From Verrucomicrobia bacterium UBA4286 (GTDB taxonomy: Bacteria > Verrucomicrobiota > Kiritimatiellia > RFP12 > UBA1067), in the NCBI GenBank assembly GCA_002395905.1, contig DGVK01000043.1:1-57845 (forward strand): a stretch of 57,845 nt of DNA. Reading direction: 5' to 3'. The notes beneath the pieces are model-generated. The model was not told the origin of the DNA. It ran no database searches and saw only the letters and a program-made list of their open reading frames with translations. Made by a program: the position numbers and the translations under genes. Positions 23,234 through 32,211 of the stretch are shown in pieces (the first letter of the stretch is position 1; each line of letters starts with the position of its first letter).

Positions 23234-24528
23234 CTGCCGATAGTCATCCAGCGGGGAAGCTTGACCATCTTCGCTTCGCGGCTCTGGTTGGTTGAAAGCG
23301 ACTGCGCCGTGCCGATCGACGGCGATTCCAGCGAGGCCAGCCGCGCCATCATAGCCTGCTGGGCGAACGCCTGCTGCTGGCGCATCTCCTCGCTCTTCTG
23401 CCGCTCGGCGACAAGCTCCTTCTCCCTCAGCTGCAGCTGTTCCCTGAGGGTCTGGGCCTCGGCCTGCAACTGGGTCAAATCCTTCATGCCGGCTGTCGCG
23501 CGCGCAATCTCGGTTTCCCTGACCTTGAGTTTCTCGGTTAGCCCGCGGATGCGGTCTTCATATTCGAACGCCTTGCGTTCGCTCACGCGCCGGAGCTCTT
23601 CCAGCTCCTTGCGGTACTGCGCCGTTCTCGGGTCCTCCGGGCGCTCGATAAGAGCCTTGCGCGTCATCTCCTCGATGTTCGAGCCGGCGCGCTTCAGCAG
23701 GTTGCGGCGGCGCTCGAGAAGCCTGTCGGCACGGTCCTGGTGGCGCTTGCGGAATTCGTCCGCCTCGCGCTTTTCCTCCTCCAGCATCTTCTGGAGTTCT
23801 TCGGCCTCGCTCGTCATTGCCGAGAACATGGCGGCCTGTATGTCGGCCACCTCGCTCGCCGCCTGCGGCAGACGGCGAAGCTCGTCCTCGAGCGTCGTCA
23901 CCTGCTCCTTGAGCTTGTCGGCCTCGCGCTTCGCATCCGCCAGACGCTGTTCACCGGCAGAGACCTGCGCCTCAAGCTCTTTAACGCGCGTCTCGTCGAC
24001 GACGATCTTTTCAACCTCTACCGGAACCTCCACGCGAACTTCCTTGACGACAACCTTTTCTACTGGAACCTCTACGCGGACCTCCTTAACGACGACCTTC
24101 TCCTGCACGATCACCTTCGGCGCGACCGGATTCTGCTTTGCGGACTCCTGCGCAACAGGCTCCTGCTCCTGCACGACAGGTTCCTGCGCCGCCGCCTGCG
24201 AAGGCTCGGCAGCCGCAGGCTCTTCTTCAAACGGCGCGCGGACCTCCACTATCGTCGCCGTTCTGGGAAGGCGCCCCGATGCCAGAAGCGCCTCTGCGGC
24301 AGCCTTATGGAACGGGCCTCTCGGATTACCGTCGCCCAGATCTATGGAGTAGCGCATGTCGAGGAAAGGCACATCCTCTACGCGCCGCCAGACGACATTG
24401 TCGTCCGACAGCTCCTGGCCGGGCTGGATGCGGCCCATCTTGGCCCATGCGATAAGCTTCTCCTCAGACTCCGGTCCGAACGTCTCGTCCTGCGTGCGCA
24501 GGAACCATTTGGCCTCGTTGTCGCTCAC
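23230..24528 (-). CDS. GYF_2-domain protein with long coiled coil
   Basis: 432 residues. Residues 5-60 (KWFLRTQDETFGPESEEKL, GRIQPGQELSDDNVVWRRV) form a GYF_2 domain, thought to bind proline-rich peptides; a second, weaker GYF-like segment (DLGDGNPRGPFHKAAAEALL) follows. A Pro/Glu/Val linker with repeated VPVEKVVVKEVRVE leads to a long coiled coil from about 190 to 400, rich in Glu, Arg and Gln. No transmembrane segment, so cytoplasmic. It overlaps both neighbours by four bases. Probably a scaffold. Confidence 0.82.
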   Translation of the reverse strand: MSDNEAKWFLRTQDETFGPESEEKLIAWAKMGRIQPGQELSDDNVVWRRVEDVPFLDMRYSIDLGDGNPRGPFHKAAAEALLASGRLPRTATIVEVRAPFEEEPAAAEPSQAAAQEPVVQEQEPVAQESAKQNPVAPKVIVQEKVVVKEVRVEVPVEKVVVKEVRVEVPVEVEKIVVDETRVKELEAQVSAGEQRLADAKREADKLKEQVTTLEDELRRLPQAASEVADIQAAMFSAMTSEAEELQKMLEEEKREADEFRKRHQDRADRLLERRRNLLKRAGSNIEEMTRKALIERPEDPRTAQYRKELEELRRVSERKAFEYEDRIRGLTEKLKVRETEIARATAGMKDLTQLQAEAQTLREQLQLREKELVAERQKSEEMRQQQAFAQQAMMARLASLESPSIGTAQSLSTNQSREAKMVKLPRWMTIGR

Positions 24529-25388
24529 TTCTTGCCTCCGAAGATTCCGCCTAGAGAAATACCCTGCTTCTTGGCGCTGGCGAGTTCGCGGCGCGCAGCC
24601 GCCTCGAGAGCCGCCAGTCCCGCCGCACCGCTCGCGCCGGCAAAGCGAGGCTCGGTCTTCGGCGGCGGCGCATCCGACACGACCACCTCCGGCTGGACGA
24701 CCTCCTGGCCGCCGCTCTTGGCGAGCGCCGAAAACCTTGTAACCGCCTCCAGTTGCGACCTCAGGTCCGCCAGCTCCGTCTCAAGGACTCCCGCCTTCTT
24801 GAAAGCGGCGTCGCGCTCGGCCTCGGCTTTCGCGGCGCGCTCTTCGGCGGCCTCGGCCCTCTCGCGCGTGCGGAAGACTTCGGCTTTCATCGCCTCGCGG
24901 CCGGCGGCGGCCGCTTTCTCGGCGCTCGCCTGCGCATCGGTAAGCTCGGCGATTTTGGACTCCATGAACGCGATTGTATTTCTGGTGGTCTCGGCCTGCG
25001 CAGCGACGCGCGCCTCAAGGTCGGCAAGCGACGCGGTCTTCGCGTCCAGCTCGGCCTTGAGCTTCGCCTGCTCTGCCGCGCTTCCGCCGCCGCTCAGTTC
25101 ATAAAGGCGCGTGTCGCTCGCGACAGCCCCAGACTCGAGAAGCCCGTCGACGACACGCCGGTTGAACGGACCGTAGAAAACGCCCTGTTCGGCCTCGACG
25201 AGCCACGTCATGCCGAGTTCCGGCACAAGCGGGGCGGCAATCCAGTTCGTCTGATCTCTGGATACGCTCGACGTCGGCCCTACCCGCGAATCGCCCGCCC
25301 ATTCGACGAGCGTCGCGAGCTCCACAGGGCCGAACGCTTTGCCGTCCTCGCCTCGGATGTAGTAACCGGAACTGTCCTTCTCGGCCAT
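24525..25388 (-). CDS. Double GYF_2-domain protein with coiled coil
   Basis: 287 residues. Two GYF_2 domains: GYYIRGEDGKAFGPVELATL with SRDQTNWIAAPLVPELG, then TWLVEAEQGVFYGPFNRRVV with SGAVASDTRLYEL. An Ala/Glu-rich coiled coil fills about 105-235, then a tail with PEVVVSDAPPPKTEPRF and GISLGGIFGGKK. Same architecture as the next gene, with which it overlaps by four bases; the two may form a hetero-oligomer. It follows glycogen phosphorylase by nine bases. Function unknown. Confidence 0.82.
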   Translation of the reverse strand: MAEKDSSGYYIRGEDGKAFGPVELATLVEWAGDSRVGPTSSVSRDQTNWIAAPLVPELGMTWLVEAEQGVFYGPFNRRVVDGLLESGAVASDTRLYELSGGGSAAEQAKLKAELDAKTASLADLEARVAAQAETTRNTIAFMESKIAELTDAQASAEKAAAAGREAMKAEVFRTRERAEAAEERAAKAEAERDAAFKKAGVLETELADLRSQLEAVTRFSALAKSGGQEVVQPEVVVSDAPPPKTEPRFAGASGAAGLAALEAAARRELASAKKQGISLGGIFGGKK

Positions 25389-25397
25389 GGCCTTCGC

Positions 25398-27866
25398 TTA
25401 CGAGAACTTCACCGGGTCGATGTGCCAGATGTCGCGCGCATACTCCAGAACAGCGCGGTCGGAGGAGAACCTGCCGGACCTCGCAATGTTGACGAGCGAC
25501 ATCCTGTTCCACTTCCTCACGTCGCGATACGTAGCGTCCACGCGGTCCTGCGCCTCCATGTAGCTGCGCAGATCCGCGAGAAGCATGTAATAGTCGTTGT
25601 AGTCGAGAAGGCTGCGCAGGATCGGGTCGAAGAGCCCGGGCTCGAGAAGCGAGAATACGTTCGCCTTGATCATGTCGAGCGCCTCGCGAATCTCGGGGTC
25701 GTTCCTGTATATGTCGCGCGAGACGTAGGAAGGACGGCGCGCGGCGACCTCCTCGGTCCTCATGCCGAAGAGGAACATGTTGCCGTCGCCGACCTCCTGG
25801 TTGATCTCAACGTTCGCGCCGTCGTATGTGCCGAGCGTGAGCGCGCCGTTCATCATGAACTTCATGTTGCCTGTTCCGCTCGCCTCCATGCCGGCGAGCG
25901 AGATCTGCTCCGACACTTCGGCGGCGGGCATGATCTTCTCGGCGAGCGAGACGCGGTAGTCGGGCAGGAACGCGACGGAGAGCTTCCCGCGCGTCTTCGG
26001 GTTGGAGTTAACAACGCCCGCGATGCCGTGGATGAGACGGATGATGAGCTTCGCCATGTAATAGCCAGGCGCGGCCTTGGCCGCGAAGATGAAGCTCCTC
26101 GGCACGGGGTCGTAGGCCGGGTCGGCGATGAGCCGGTTGTAGAAGATTATGATGTAGAGCGCGAGCAGGAGCTGGCGCTTGTACTCGTGGAGGCGCTTCA
26201 CCTGCACGTCGAATATCGCGTCGGGATCGAGCTCGACGCCGAGATTCCGCTTGACCCAGTTGGAAAGCTGGCCCTTGTTGCTGCGCTTGATCTTGGCGAG
26301 CGCATCGAGGAACTTCGCGTCGCCGCCGAACTTTTCGAGCTTCTTGAGCTGGTCGAGACGGGTTATCCAGCTGTCGCCGATAGACTCCGTGATGAGCTGG
26401 GCAAGCGACGGGTTCGCCTTGAGAAGCCAGCGGCGCGGCGTGATGCCGTTCGTCACGTTGTGGAAGCGCTCGGGGAAGAGCTCGTAAAAGTCCTTGAAGA
26501 GACTGTCTTTCAAGATCTGCGAATGCAGCTCGGCGACGCCGTTCACCGAAGACGTCGACACGAGGCACATGTTGGCCATGCGCACATAGCGCTCGCCCGA
26601 CTCGTCGATGAGCGACATCCTCTGCAGGCGGCGTATGTCGCCGGGATAGAGCGCGCTTATCTGCTGGAGGAAGCGGCCGTTGATCTCGTAGATGATCTGC
26701 AGATGGCGCGGCAGCAGCCGCTCCATCATCGGCACGGGCCACTTCTCGAGCGCCTCGGGGAGGATCGTGTGGTTTGTGTAGCCCGTCGAGCGGCGGGTGA
26801 GATCCCACGCCTTGTCCCAGTCAAGACCCTCCTTGTCGATGAGGATGCGCATGAGTTCGGGCACGACCAGCGCGGGATGCGTCTCGTTGAGATGGATGAA
26901 CACCTTGTCGGGAAGCGCGTCCCAGCCGTCGTTCGTCTCGCGGTAGCGGCGCAGGATATCCTTGAGCGAGCACGCCACGAAGAAGTACTGCTGCCTGAGG
27001 CGCAGTTCCTTGCCGGCCATCGTGTTGTCATTCGGATAGAGCACCTTTGTGAGGTTCTCGGCGAGAACCTTGGTCTCCACGGCCTCGACGTACGACCCCT
27101 TGTTGAAGTCCGCAAGGTCAAACTCGTCGACGGCCTTGGCGGACCACAGTCTGAGCGAGTTCACCGCGTTGTTGTAGCCGACGATCGGCAGGTCGTAGGG
27201 AACGCCCTCGACCGTCTCCGCCGCGACCCAGCGCCACTGCTGGCGGCCCTTGATGGTCGCGCACTCGACATGTCCGCCGAAATGCACGGTCTGCACGTAT
27301 TCGGGACGCGCCATCTCCCACGGATAGCCGTCCTTGAGCCAGTGGTCGGGCTCTTCGACCTGGCTGCCGTTCACTATCTTCTGGCGGAAGATGCCGTAGT
27401 CGTACCTGAGGCCGTATCCCATACCGGCAAGGTCAAGCGTCGACATAGAATCGAGGTAGCACGCCGCAAGCCGCCCGAGGCCGCCGTTGCCGAGACCCGC
27501 ATCGCTCTCGTAGTCGCGCAGGCTGTTCCAGTCTATGCCGTATTCCTTGAGCGCGTCGCGGCAGAGCTGGTCGGCCTTGAGGTTGATGACGTTGTTGCCG
27601 AGGAGGCGCCCGATAAGAAACTCAAGCGACAGATAGTACACGCGCTTGGTGTTCTGGCGGTGGTACTCCTCCTGAGTGTTGATCCAGCGCTCGACTATGC
27701 GGTCGCGAACCGCATTGGCGAAAGCCGTGTACTGGTCGCGCGGGGTGGCCTTGGTTTCGTCCTTGGCCAGCGAATAGCGCAGGTGCCAGGCAAAATCCTC
27801 TTTAAGCCCTTCCACCGACATCTCTACGCGGCGGTCTTTCTTCCTCGTTGCTGTTTTCTTTTCCAT
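25398..27866 (-). CDS. glgP: Glycogen phosphorylase
   Basis: 822 residues, the usual length. Releases glucose 1-phosphate from alpha-1,4-glucans with pyridoxal phosphate. Motifs: RVYYLSLEFLIGRLLGNN, DAGLGNGGLGRLAACYLDS, the LNETHPALVVPELMR region and the PLP site EASGTGNMKFMMNGALTLGT, followed by GANVEI. Basic N-terminal extension of about 15 residues. It sits in an operon with envelope and GYF genes, 54 bases after the AsmA-like gene. With the phosphofructokinase at 47 kb it supports glycogen use as an internal energy store. Confidence 0.97.
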   Translation of the reverse strand: MEKKTATRKKDRRVEMSVEGLKEDFAWHLRYSLAKDETKATPRDQYTAFANAVRDRIVERWINTQEEYHRQNTKRVYYLSLEFLIGRLLGNNVINLKADQLCRDALKEYGIDWNSLRDYESDAGLGNGGLGRLAACYLDSMSTLDLAGMGYGLRYDYGIFRQKIVNGSQVEEPDHWLKDGYPWEMARPEYVQTVHFGGHVECATIKGRQQWRWVAAETVEGVPYDLPIVGYNNAVNSLRLWSAKAVDEFDLADFNKGSYVEAVETKVLAENLTKVLYPNDNTMAGKELRLRQQYFFVACSLKDILRRYRETNDGWDALPDKVFIHLNETHPALVVPELMRILIDKEGLDWDKAWDLTRRSTGYTNHTILPEALEKWPVPMMERLLPRHLQIIYEINGRFLQQISALYPGDIRRLQRMSLIDESGERYVRMANMCLVSTSSVNGVAELHSQILKDSLFKDFYELFPERFHNVTNGITPRRWLLKANPSLAQLITESIGDSWITRLDQLKKLEKFGGDAKFLDALAKIKRSNKGQLSNWVKRNLGVELDPDAIFDVQVKRLHEYKRQLLLALYIIIFYNRLIADPAYDPVPRSFIFAAKAAPGYYMAKLIIRLIHGIAGVVNSNPKTRGKLSVAFLPDYRVSLAEKIMPAAEVSEQISLAGMEASGTGNMKFMMNGALTLGTYDGANVEINQEVGDGNMFLFGMRTEEVAARRPSYVSRDIYRNDPEIREALDMIKANVFSLLEPGLFDPILRSLLDYNDYYMLLADLRSYMEAQDRVDATYRDVRKWNRMSLVNIARSGRFSSDRAVLEYARDIWHIDPVKFS

Positions 27867-27919
27867 TTTCTTTCCTGTTGTCTTGCCTCAGATCAAACTG
27901 CGCGGCCTCGCGCGGCGGC

Positions 27920-29035
27920 TTATTTGCCGAAAAGCCCCTTTACCGCATTGCCGGCGCCCTTGAGCGCGTCGGTCGTGACATCCATCGCCGCGCCTGCGCC
28001 GGACTTCACCGCGTCGGTCGTCGCGCCGAGCGCCTTGCCCGCGCCGTCAGCCGCCGAACCGATCGCCTTGCCGGCACCAGTCGCAACGGACCCCGCCGCC
28101 TTGCCGACGCTCGCGGCGGTCGAGCCAACCGCGTCACCCGCGCCCTCGGTCGCCGAACCAAGCGTCTTGGTTACAGAACCGAACGCCGCGCCGGCGCCGT
28201 CCTTCGCAGAGCCGAGCGCAGAACCCGCCGCGCCCATCGCCGCGCCCGCCGCATTGCCGACGGCGTCGGTCGCACCCTTCACATCCAAATCCTTCACCGT
28301 GTCAAGAATCTGGTTCGCTCCGTCCAGCCCCATGTCCTTGAGGGCCCCGCTGAAATCCATGAGTCCCTGTCCAAGAGAGTTCAACTGCTTCATGATTGCG
28401 TCGGATATCTCGGTCGCGGCCTCGCTCCAGTCGACACCGTTCGACTTGCGGCCGATTCCCGTAAGTTCGATCTTCGTCGGCAGCTTGATCGGCAGCGGCC
28501 CCCACTGAACCGTCACGCCGTCGATAAGCAGGTGGTCGATGATGACCTTCTTTTTGGGCTTATCCTCCTTGGCGGCAGGCGCCTCGGCCTCCTTGACGGG
28601 TTCGGTCTCCTCCTTGGGTTCGCCGGCCGTCGCCTTCTGCACGTTCTCGAGAATCGCATCGAAGTTGTTCACGCCGTCCTTGCTGACATACGACACGAAT
28701 ACGTCACGTATCGTTATGTCGTTGACGACGATCGTGTCGGAAAGCGTCGAAAGAACTTCAAGTTCGACATTGAGCGAACCGAGCTTGAACGCCTCCTCAG
28801 GCTTGTATCCCTCGGGATTGTAGAGCGTCACATCGCCTACGCGCAGCTTTCCTGTGTAGAAGTTGAACCCGAAGTCGCCCAGCCTGAACGCCGTCCCTGT
28901 CATCTTGGGAACCGACCCGTTGGCCGCGCTCTTCGCGACAGGTCCTATCCAGAGAGGCAGGGCGAGTACCGCCGCCACCAGAGCCACAACGATCCAAAAG
29001 ATCGTCTTGAATACGATTTTCACTGCTTTTTTCAT
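27920..29035 (-). CDS. AsmA-like membrane-anchored protein with Ala/Gly amphipathic tail
   Basis: 371 residues. N-terminal transmembrane helix (IVFKTIFWIVVALVAAVLAL), then an AsmA/DUF748-like region: FRLGDFGFNFYTGKLRVGDV, LYNPEGY, VVNDITIRDVFVSY. A charged linker, then HLLIDGVTVQWGPLPIKLPT. From about residue 255 the chain is almost all Ala, Gly, Ser, Thr and Lys with an 11-residue-like rhythm (GSALGSAKDGAGAAFGS), as in LEA-type amphipathic helices that associate with membranes. AsmA-like proteins carry lipids between membranes. Overlaps the upstream gene by four bases. Confidence 0.78.
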   Translation of the reverse strand: MKKAVKIVFKTIFWIVVALVAAVLALPLWIGPVAKSAANGSVPKMTGTAFRLGDFGFNFYTGKLRVGDVTLYNPEGYKPEEAFKLGSLNVELEVLSTLSDTIVVNDITIRDVFVSYVSKDGVNNFDAILENVQKATAGEPKEETEPVKEAEAPAAKEDKPKKKVIIDHLLIDGVTVQWGPLPIKLPTKIELTGIGRKSNGVDWSEAATEISDAIMKQLNSLGQGLMDFSGALKDMGLDGANQILDTVKDLDVKGATDAVGNAAGAAMGAAGSALGSAKDGAGAAFGSVTKTLGSATEGAGDAVGSTAASVGKAAGSVATGAGKAIGSAADGAGKALGATTDAVKSGAGAAMDVTTDALKGAGNAVKGLFGK

Positions 29036-29607
29036 TTCAGTTCCTCCACTGTTATTTTGGTGCGGTGTCCCGAACCAAGGGTTTCAACTTCCATGACGTT
29101 CGCCATCCAGCGATCGCCAAATTTCTTTATTCTGGTCCCCCAGAGTCTCCTTACAGGCCTGTCGGCGGCGAACTCCTCGGCCTGCATCAGCGCGCCGGTC
29201 TTGCGGTCCACCCACACGCGCACAGACCTCTCGCCCTTCTTCATGACGATTACGGCGCACTTCTGCCCGTGAATCGACTCGGCCTCGCGCTCGGCATCAA
29301 ACGAAAAGTCGTCCCACCACAGATAGTCGAGCGTTATGTCGCTCCATGTGACATCAGTCCCAAGTATGCGACCCTCCTTCTCGAACGGAACAGCCTCGCC
29401 CGAGCCGTCCTTCACAACAAGATCGGTCTCGCCGTTCCTGCGGGTGAGCGTGTAGCCATACTCCGCCTGAGAAAAACCTTTGCGGTTTCTGAGGATTATG
29501 CGCCCGTCAAGCTCGACATCCGCAGGGATCATCGTGCGGCAGCTCGCCACGAGCTCGGCGGGCGTAGCATTCGTCGCAATCATGAAACTGGCTATGAACG
29601 CGATCAT
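29032..29607 (-). CDS. Outer-membrane lipoprotein-sorting-like protein (LolA-like fold)
   Basis: 191 residues with a short signal peptide (MIAFIASFMIATNATPAEL). The sequence (RNRKGFSQAEYGYTLTRRN, TWSDITLDYLWWDDFSF, VWVDRKTGALMQAEEF, DRWMANVMEVETLGSGHRTK) follows the TP_0789-like group of LolA/LppX-fold periplasmic proteins, which bind lipoproteins or lipids. Coupled by four-base overlaps to the TPR gene before it and the AsmA-like gene after it; the three may serve outer-membrane lipid or lipoprotein traffic. Confidence 0.8.
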   Translation of the reverse strand: MIAFIASFMIATNATPAELVASCRTMIPADVELDGRIILRNRKGFSQAEYGYTLTRRNGETDLVVKDGSGEAVPFEKEGRILGTDVTWSDITLDYLWWDDFSFDAEREAESIHGQKCAVIVMKKGERSVRVWVDRKTGALMQAEEFAADRPVRRLWGTRIKKFGDRWMANVMEVETLGSGHRTKITVEELK

Positions 29608-30599
29608 TTCAACGACTCCTCCAGCGCCTTGTCCTCCGGGCCGCCCACCTTGCGCCCGGTCTCGTAGTATTTAAGCGCGACAGTCTTCTCGCCGGTCGCC
29701 TGCATGACAAGATTCGCCATGTTGTAGTAGGCGCGGTAGTCGCGCGGGTTCGCCTTTATCGCGCGCGAGAGAAGATCATCCGCCTCGGAATAGCCGCCCT
29801 CCGTCGCCGCGCACACCGCCATCATGTTCAATGCCGACGTGTCGGCAGGCGACTGCGCCAGAACTTCCGCCAGTTTTTGCTTCGCCCCCGCAAGATCGCC
29901 GTCGCCCATCATCAGCCCGGCCTGCATCACGCGCGCCTTGGGGCTTGAAGGATCCTTCTCGAGAAGCGTCGCGATCCTGCCCTCCATCTTCGCGCGAGCC
30001 GCCTTGCTCTGAACGGCTTTCTTGCGGGCGCGCTCCTTTTCCATAAACGCGTCCTTCTGGTTTTCAAGCTTAGGAACGCCCGCCGCCGCTTCAGCCGCGC
30101 TCGACGGCGCCGCCGCCTGTGAAGAAGCACGTTCCCGCGAACCATCGTCGCCAAGCAAACGCCTGCGCCGCTCTGCAAAGCGCTTTTCCAGCTCGGTCGT
30201 GTCCGTCACCGCCACAGCCTTCGCGTTTTCACGCGCCTGCGCCATCAAAAGTGAATCTATAGCCGCGTTCACATAGGCTCGCTTGTTCCTTACGGACGCA
30301 AACTCGACGGTAGCGGCGCGCTCCGGATTTTCGCGTTCCACCTTGTCCAGCTCGTCAAGCGCCTTGCGGTATTTCTCTATCGCCTCCGAAATCTTCCCGT
30401 CCGCAGCACAGTCCGCAGCGTCGTCGATTGCGGCGGTCGCGTCCTCCATCAGTTCTGAAAGCCTCGCCCTGCTCCTGCTTGAGCTTTCGTCCCCGAAGGG
30501 CCAGTACCACGACGCATGAGCCGCGCCTGCGAACGCAACCGCCGCCAGAGTGCAAAGCACCCTGACCGCCGCACGAAACTTTGCCGTCTCAGTTTTCAC
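29604..30599 (-). CDS. Exported TPR-repeat protein
   Basis: 331 residues; signal peptide MKTETAKFRAAVRVLCTLAA to HAS. A coiled region near 45-95 (AIEKYRKALDELDKVERENP) and C-terminal TPRs (DPSSPKARVMQAGLMMGDGD, SALNMMAVCAATEGGYSEAD, RAIKANPRDYRAYYNMANLV, KTVALKYYETGRKVGGPE). A Lys/Arg-rich central segment (KERARKKAVQSKAARAKMEG) is unusual. First gene of the long minus-strand operon reaching 21.7 kb, with a promoter 33 bases upstream. Likely an envelope scaffold. Confidence 0.82.
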   Translation of the reverse strand: MKTETAKFRAAVRVLCTLAAVAFAGAAHASWYWPFGDESSSRSRARLSELMEDATAAIDDAADCAADGKISEAIEKYRKALDELDKVERENPERAATVEFASVRNKRAYVNAAIDSLLMAQARENAKAVAVTDTTELEKRFAERRRRLLGDDGSRERASSQAAAPSSAAEAAAGVPKLENQKDAFMEKERARKKAVQSKAARAKMEGRIATLLEKDPSSPKARVMQAGLMMGDGDLAGAKQKLAEVLAQSPADTSALNMMAVCAATEGGYSEADDLLSRAIKANPRDYRAYYNMANLVMQATGEKTVALKYYETGRKVGGPEDKALEESLK

Positions 30600-30631
30600 T
30601 TTGGTAAAGCCTTCTTCCTGTTGAAGTGGGT

Positions 30632-30637
30632 ATTATA
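30632..30637 (-). promoter_or_regulatory. Extended -10 box of the 30.6-21.7 kb operon
   Basis: TTGGTATAAT on the minus strand; start of transcription near 30624, leader about 25 bases with AGGAAGAAGG before ATG 30599. The 30600-30735 gap holds this promoter and nothing else I recognise. Confidence 0.6.
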
Positions 30638-30735
30638 CCAAAAAAACGGCGACCGCGTGCAGCCGCAGGCCGCCACCCGCTTCGGCTCCGGCGACACTTG
30701 GCGACCGCAATGGGCCCTCTTCGCGCTTATGGAGG

Positions 30736-32211
30736 TCAGCGGTCGCCGCAATATTCCCTGAGCACAGGCATTATGGCATCAAGCCATATCTTGTAGCCGT
30801 TCTCGTTCGGGTGGAGAAGGTCGTTCATAACCTCTTTCGTAAGCTGCCCCTCCGCGTTGAAGAACCGCTCGTTGAAATCCAGCCATGCAATTCTGTCGCC
30901 GTCGGCTAAATTGCGGATTATGGCGTTCACCTTCTCGTTCTGCACTCGTTTTTTGTCGGCGGCGGCGGCCCCGCGAGGGAAGATCGGCAGAAGGAGTATT
31001 TTAGACTCGGGGTGCTTCTCCTCTATGATTTCCAAAACGCGCTTGATGCCGGCCGCCGTTTCCGCAGGGTCTCTATCGCGGTTGTTCGTGCCGATCATGA
31101 CCTGAAATAGTTTCGCCTTGTAGCCCTCAAGCTCTCCGTTGGCAAGCCGCCATATGAGGTGGCGTGTCTGGTCGCCGCCGTAGCCGAGGTTCAGAACGCG
31201 ATACTTCTTGCGGAGCTCGGCGAACAGTTCACGCCCCTCGCCGCCCTCGCGCTCCCAGCGATGGGTTATAGAATCACCGACCATGACAAGATCGTATTCG
31301 ACCGGTCCGTTGCCGACGATCTCGTTTCTCTTCTCAAGGGGACGGCCCTTGCCCCACCACAAGAAATCCGGAAATCCGCTCACAGGCTCGGCGGACAGGT
31401 TCGCCGCCGTCGAATAAATGCACGGCGCCGACGGCCAGACGGACGGTATCGCCTCGTCCGCCGGAGCAGCGAGAATCTTGTCTATCAGCGGCACAACGGC
31501 GCTTGCCCATATTTCATAGCCGGCCGCGTCAGGATGCAGAAGATCGGGAAAGAGTTCGCGGCTGAGGCGGCCCTCACCGTCCAGGAATCTGTCTGTGAAG
31601 TCGCACCATACGACCTTGCCGCCGTCGGCGAATTTCGCGATTTCCTTGTTCACGATATTGTTGCGCCTGCGCAGAGGGTCATTCGCGTCCGCCCCGCGAG
31701 GGAAGATCGCCGTGAGGATCGTTCTCGCCCCTGGCTGTTTCTCGGCGATCACGTCGAGGATTCGCTTCACGCCGAGGATAGTGTCGACCGGCGGCTCCTC
31801 GGCAAACGTGTGGTGGCCTGTATTGTTCGTCCCGATCATGAGAAGGATGCACTTCGCCTCGTAGCCGTCAAGCTCGCCGCCCTCGGTGATGCGCCACAGC
31901 ACATGCTCCGTGCGGTCGCCGCTTGTGCCGAGATTGAGCGCGGCGCGTCTGCCGCTTGCGAAATACTTCTTCCACTGCACCTTGCCCTTCGTCTCCCAGA
32001 AGTGGGTTATCGAGTCGCCGATGAAGACGACCTTCGCGCCGCCGTTCGTGACGGCGCCCATCTTTTCGGCGTGACGCTTCATCTGCCAGCAGGCGGGGTC
32101 ACCGTCCCACGGCACCGGCGTCACGGCTCGGATGTCGGCAAAAGCGCCGCCGGCAAAAAGCGCGAACGCGGCAGCGGCGAGAGAGAACGACTTGTGGATT
32201 GCATTTTTCAT
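30736..32211 (-). CDS. Exported tandem SGNH/GDSL hydrolase
   Basis: 491 residues with signal peptide MKNAIHKSFSLAAAAFALFA. Two complete SGNH domains: first with VVFIGDSITHFWE (catalytic Ser), MIGTNNTGHH and DLLHPDAAGY (Asp/His); second with LVMVGDSITHRWE, MIGTNNRDRD and DLLHPNENGY. Both have the full catalytic set, so both can be esterases acting on acylated carbohydrates (acetyl groups on polysaccharide or lipid). Its start overlaps the MlaD-like stop by four bases, so it belongs to the lipid-transport operon; a role in lipid or glycan de-acylation is possible. Confidence 0.9.
   Translation of the reverse strand: MKNAIHKSFSLAAAAFALFAGGAFADIRAVTPVPWDGDPACWQMKRHAEKMGAVTNGGAKVVFIGDSITHFWETKGKVQWKKYFASGRRAALNLGTSGDRTEHVLWRITEGGELDGYEAKCILLMIGTNNTGHHTFAEEPPVDTILGVKRILDVIAEKQPGARTILTAIFPRGADANDPLRRRNNIVNKEIAKFADGGKVVWCDFTDRFLDGEGRLSRELFPDLLHPDAAGYEIWASAVVPLIDKILAAPADEAIPSVWPSAPCIYSTAANLSAEPVSGFPDFLWWGKGRPLEKRNEIVGNGPVEYDLVMVGDSITHRWEREGGEGRELFAELRKKYRVLNLGYGGDQTRHLIWRLANGELEGYKAKLFQVMIGTNNRDRDPAETAAGIKRVLEIIEEKHPESKILLLPIFPRGAAAADKKRVQNEKVNAIIRNLADGDRIAWLDFNERFFNAEGQLTKEVMNDLLHPNENGYKIWLDAIMPVLREYCGDR

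Noticed and set aside
24753..28508. 1251-codon open frame on the plus strand
   Set aside because: It lies opposite the glgP and neighbouring minus-strand genes, has no family motifs and is rich in Arg/His/Leu, typical of an antisense shadow in GC-rich DNA.
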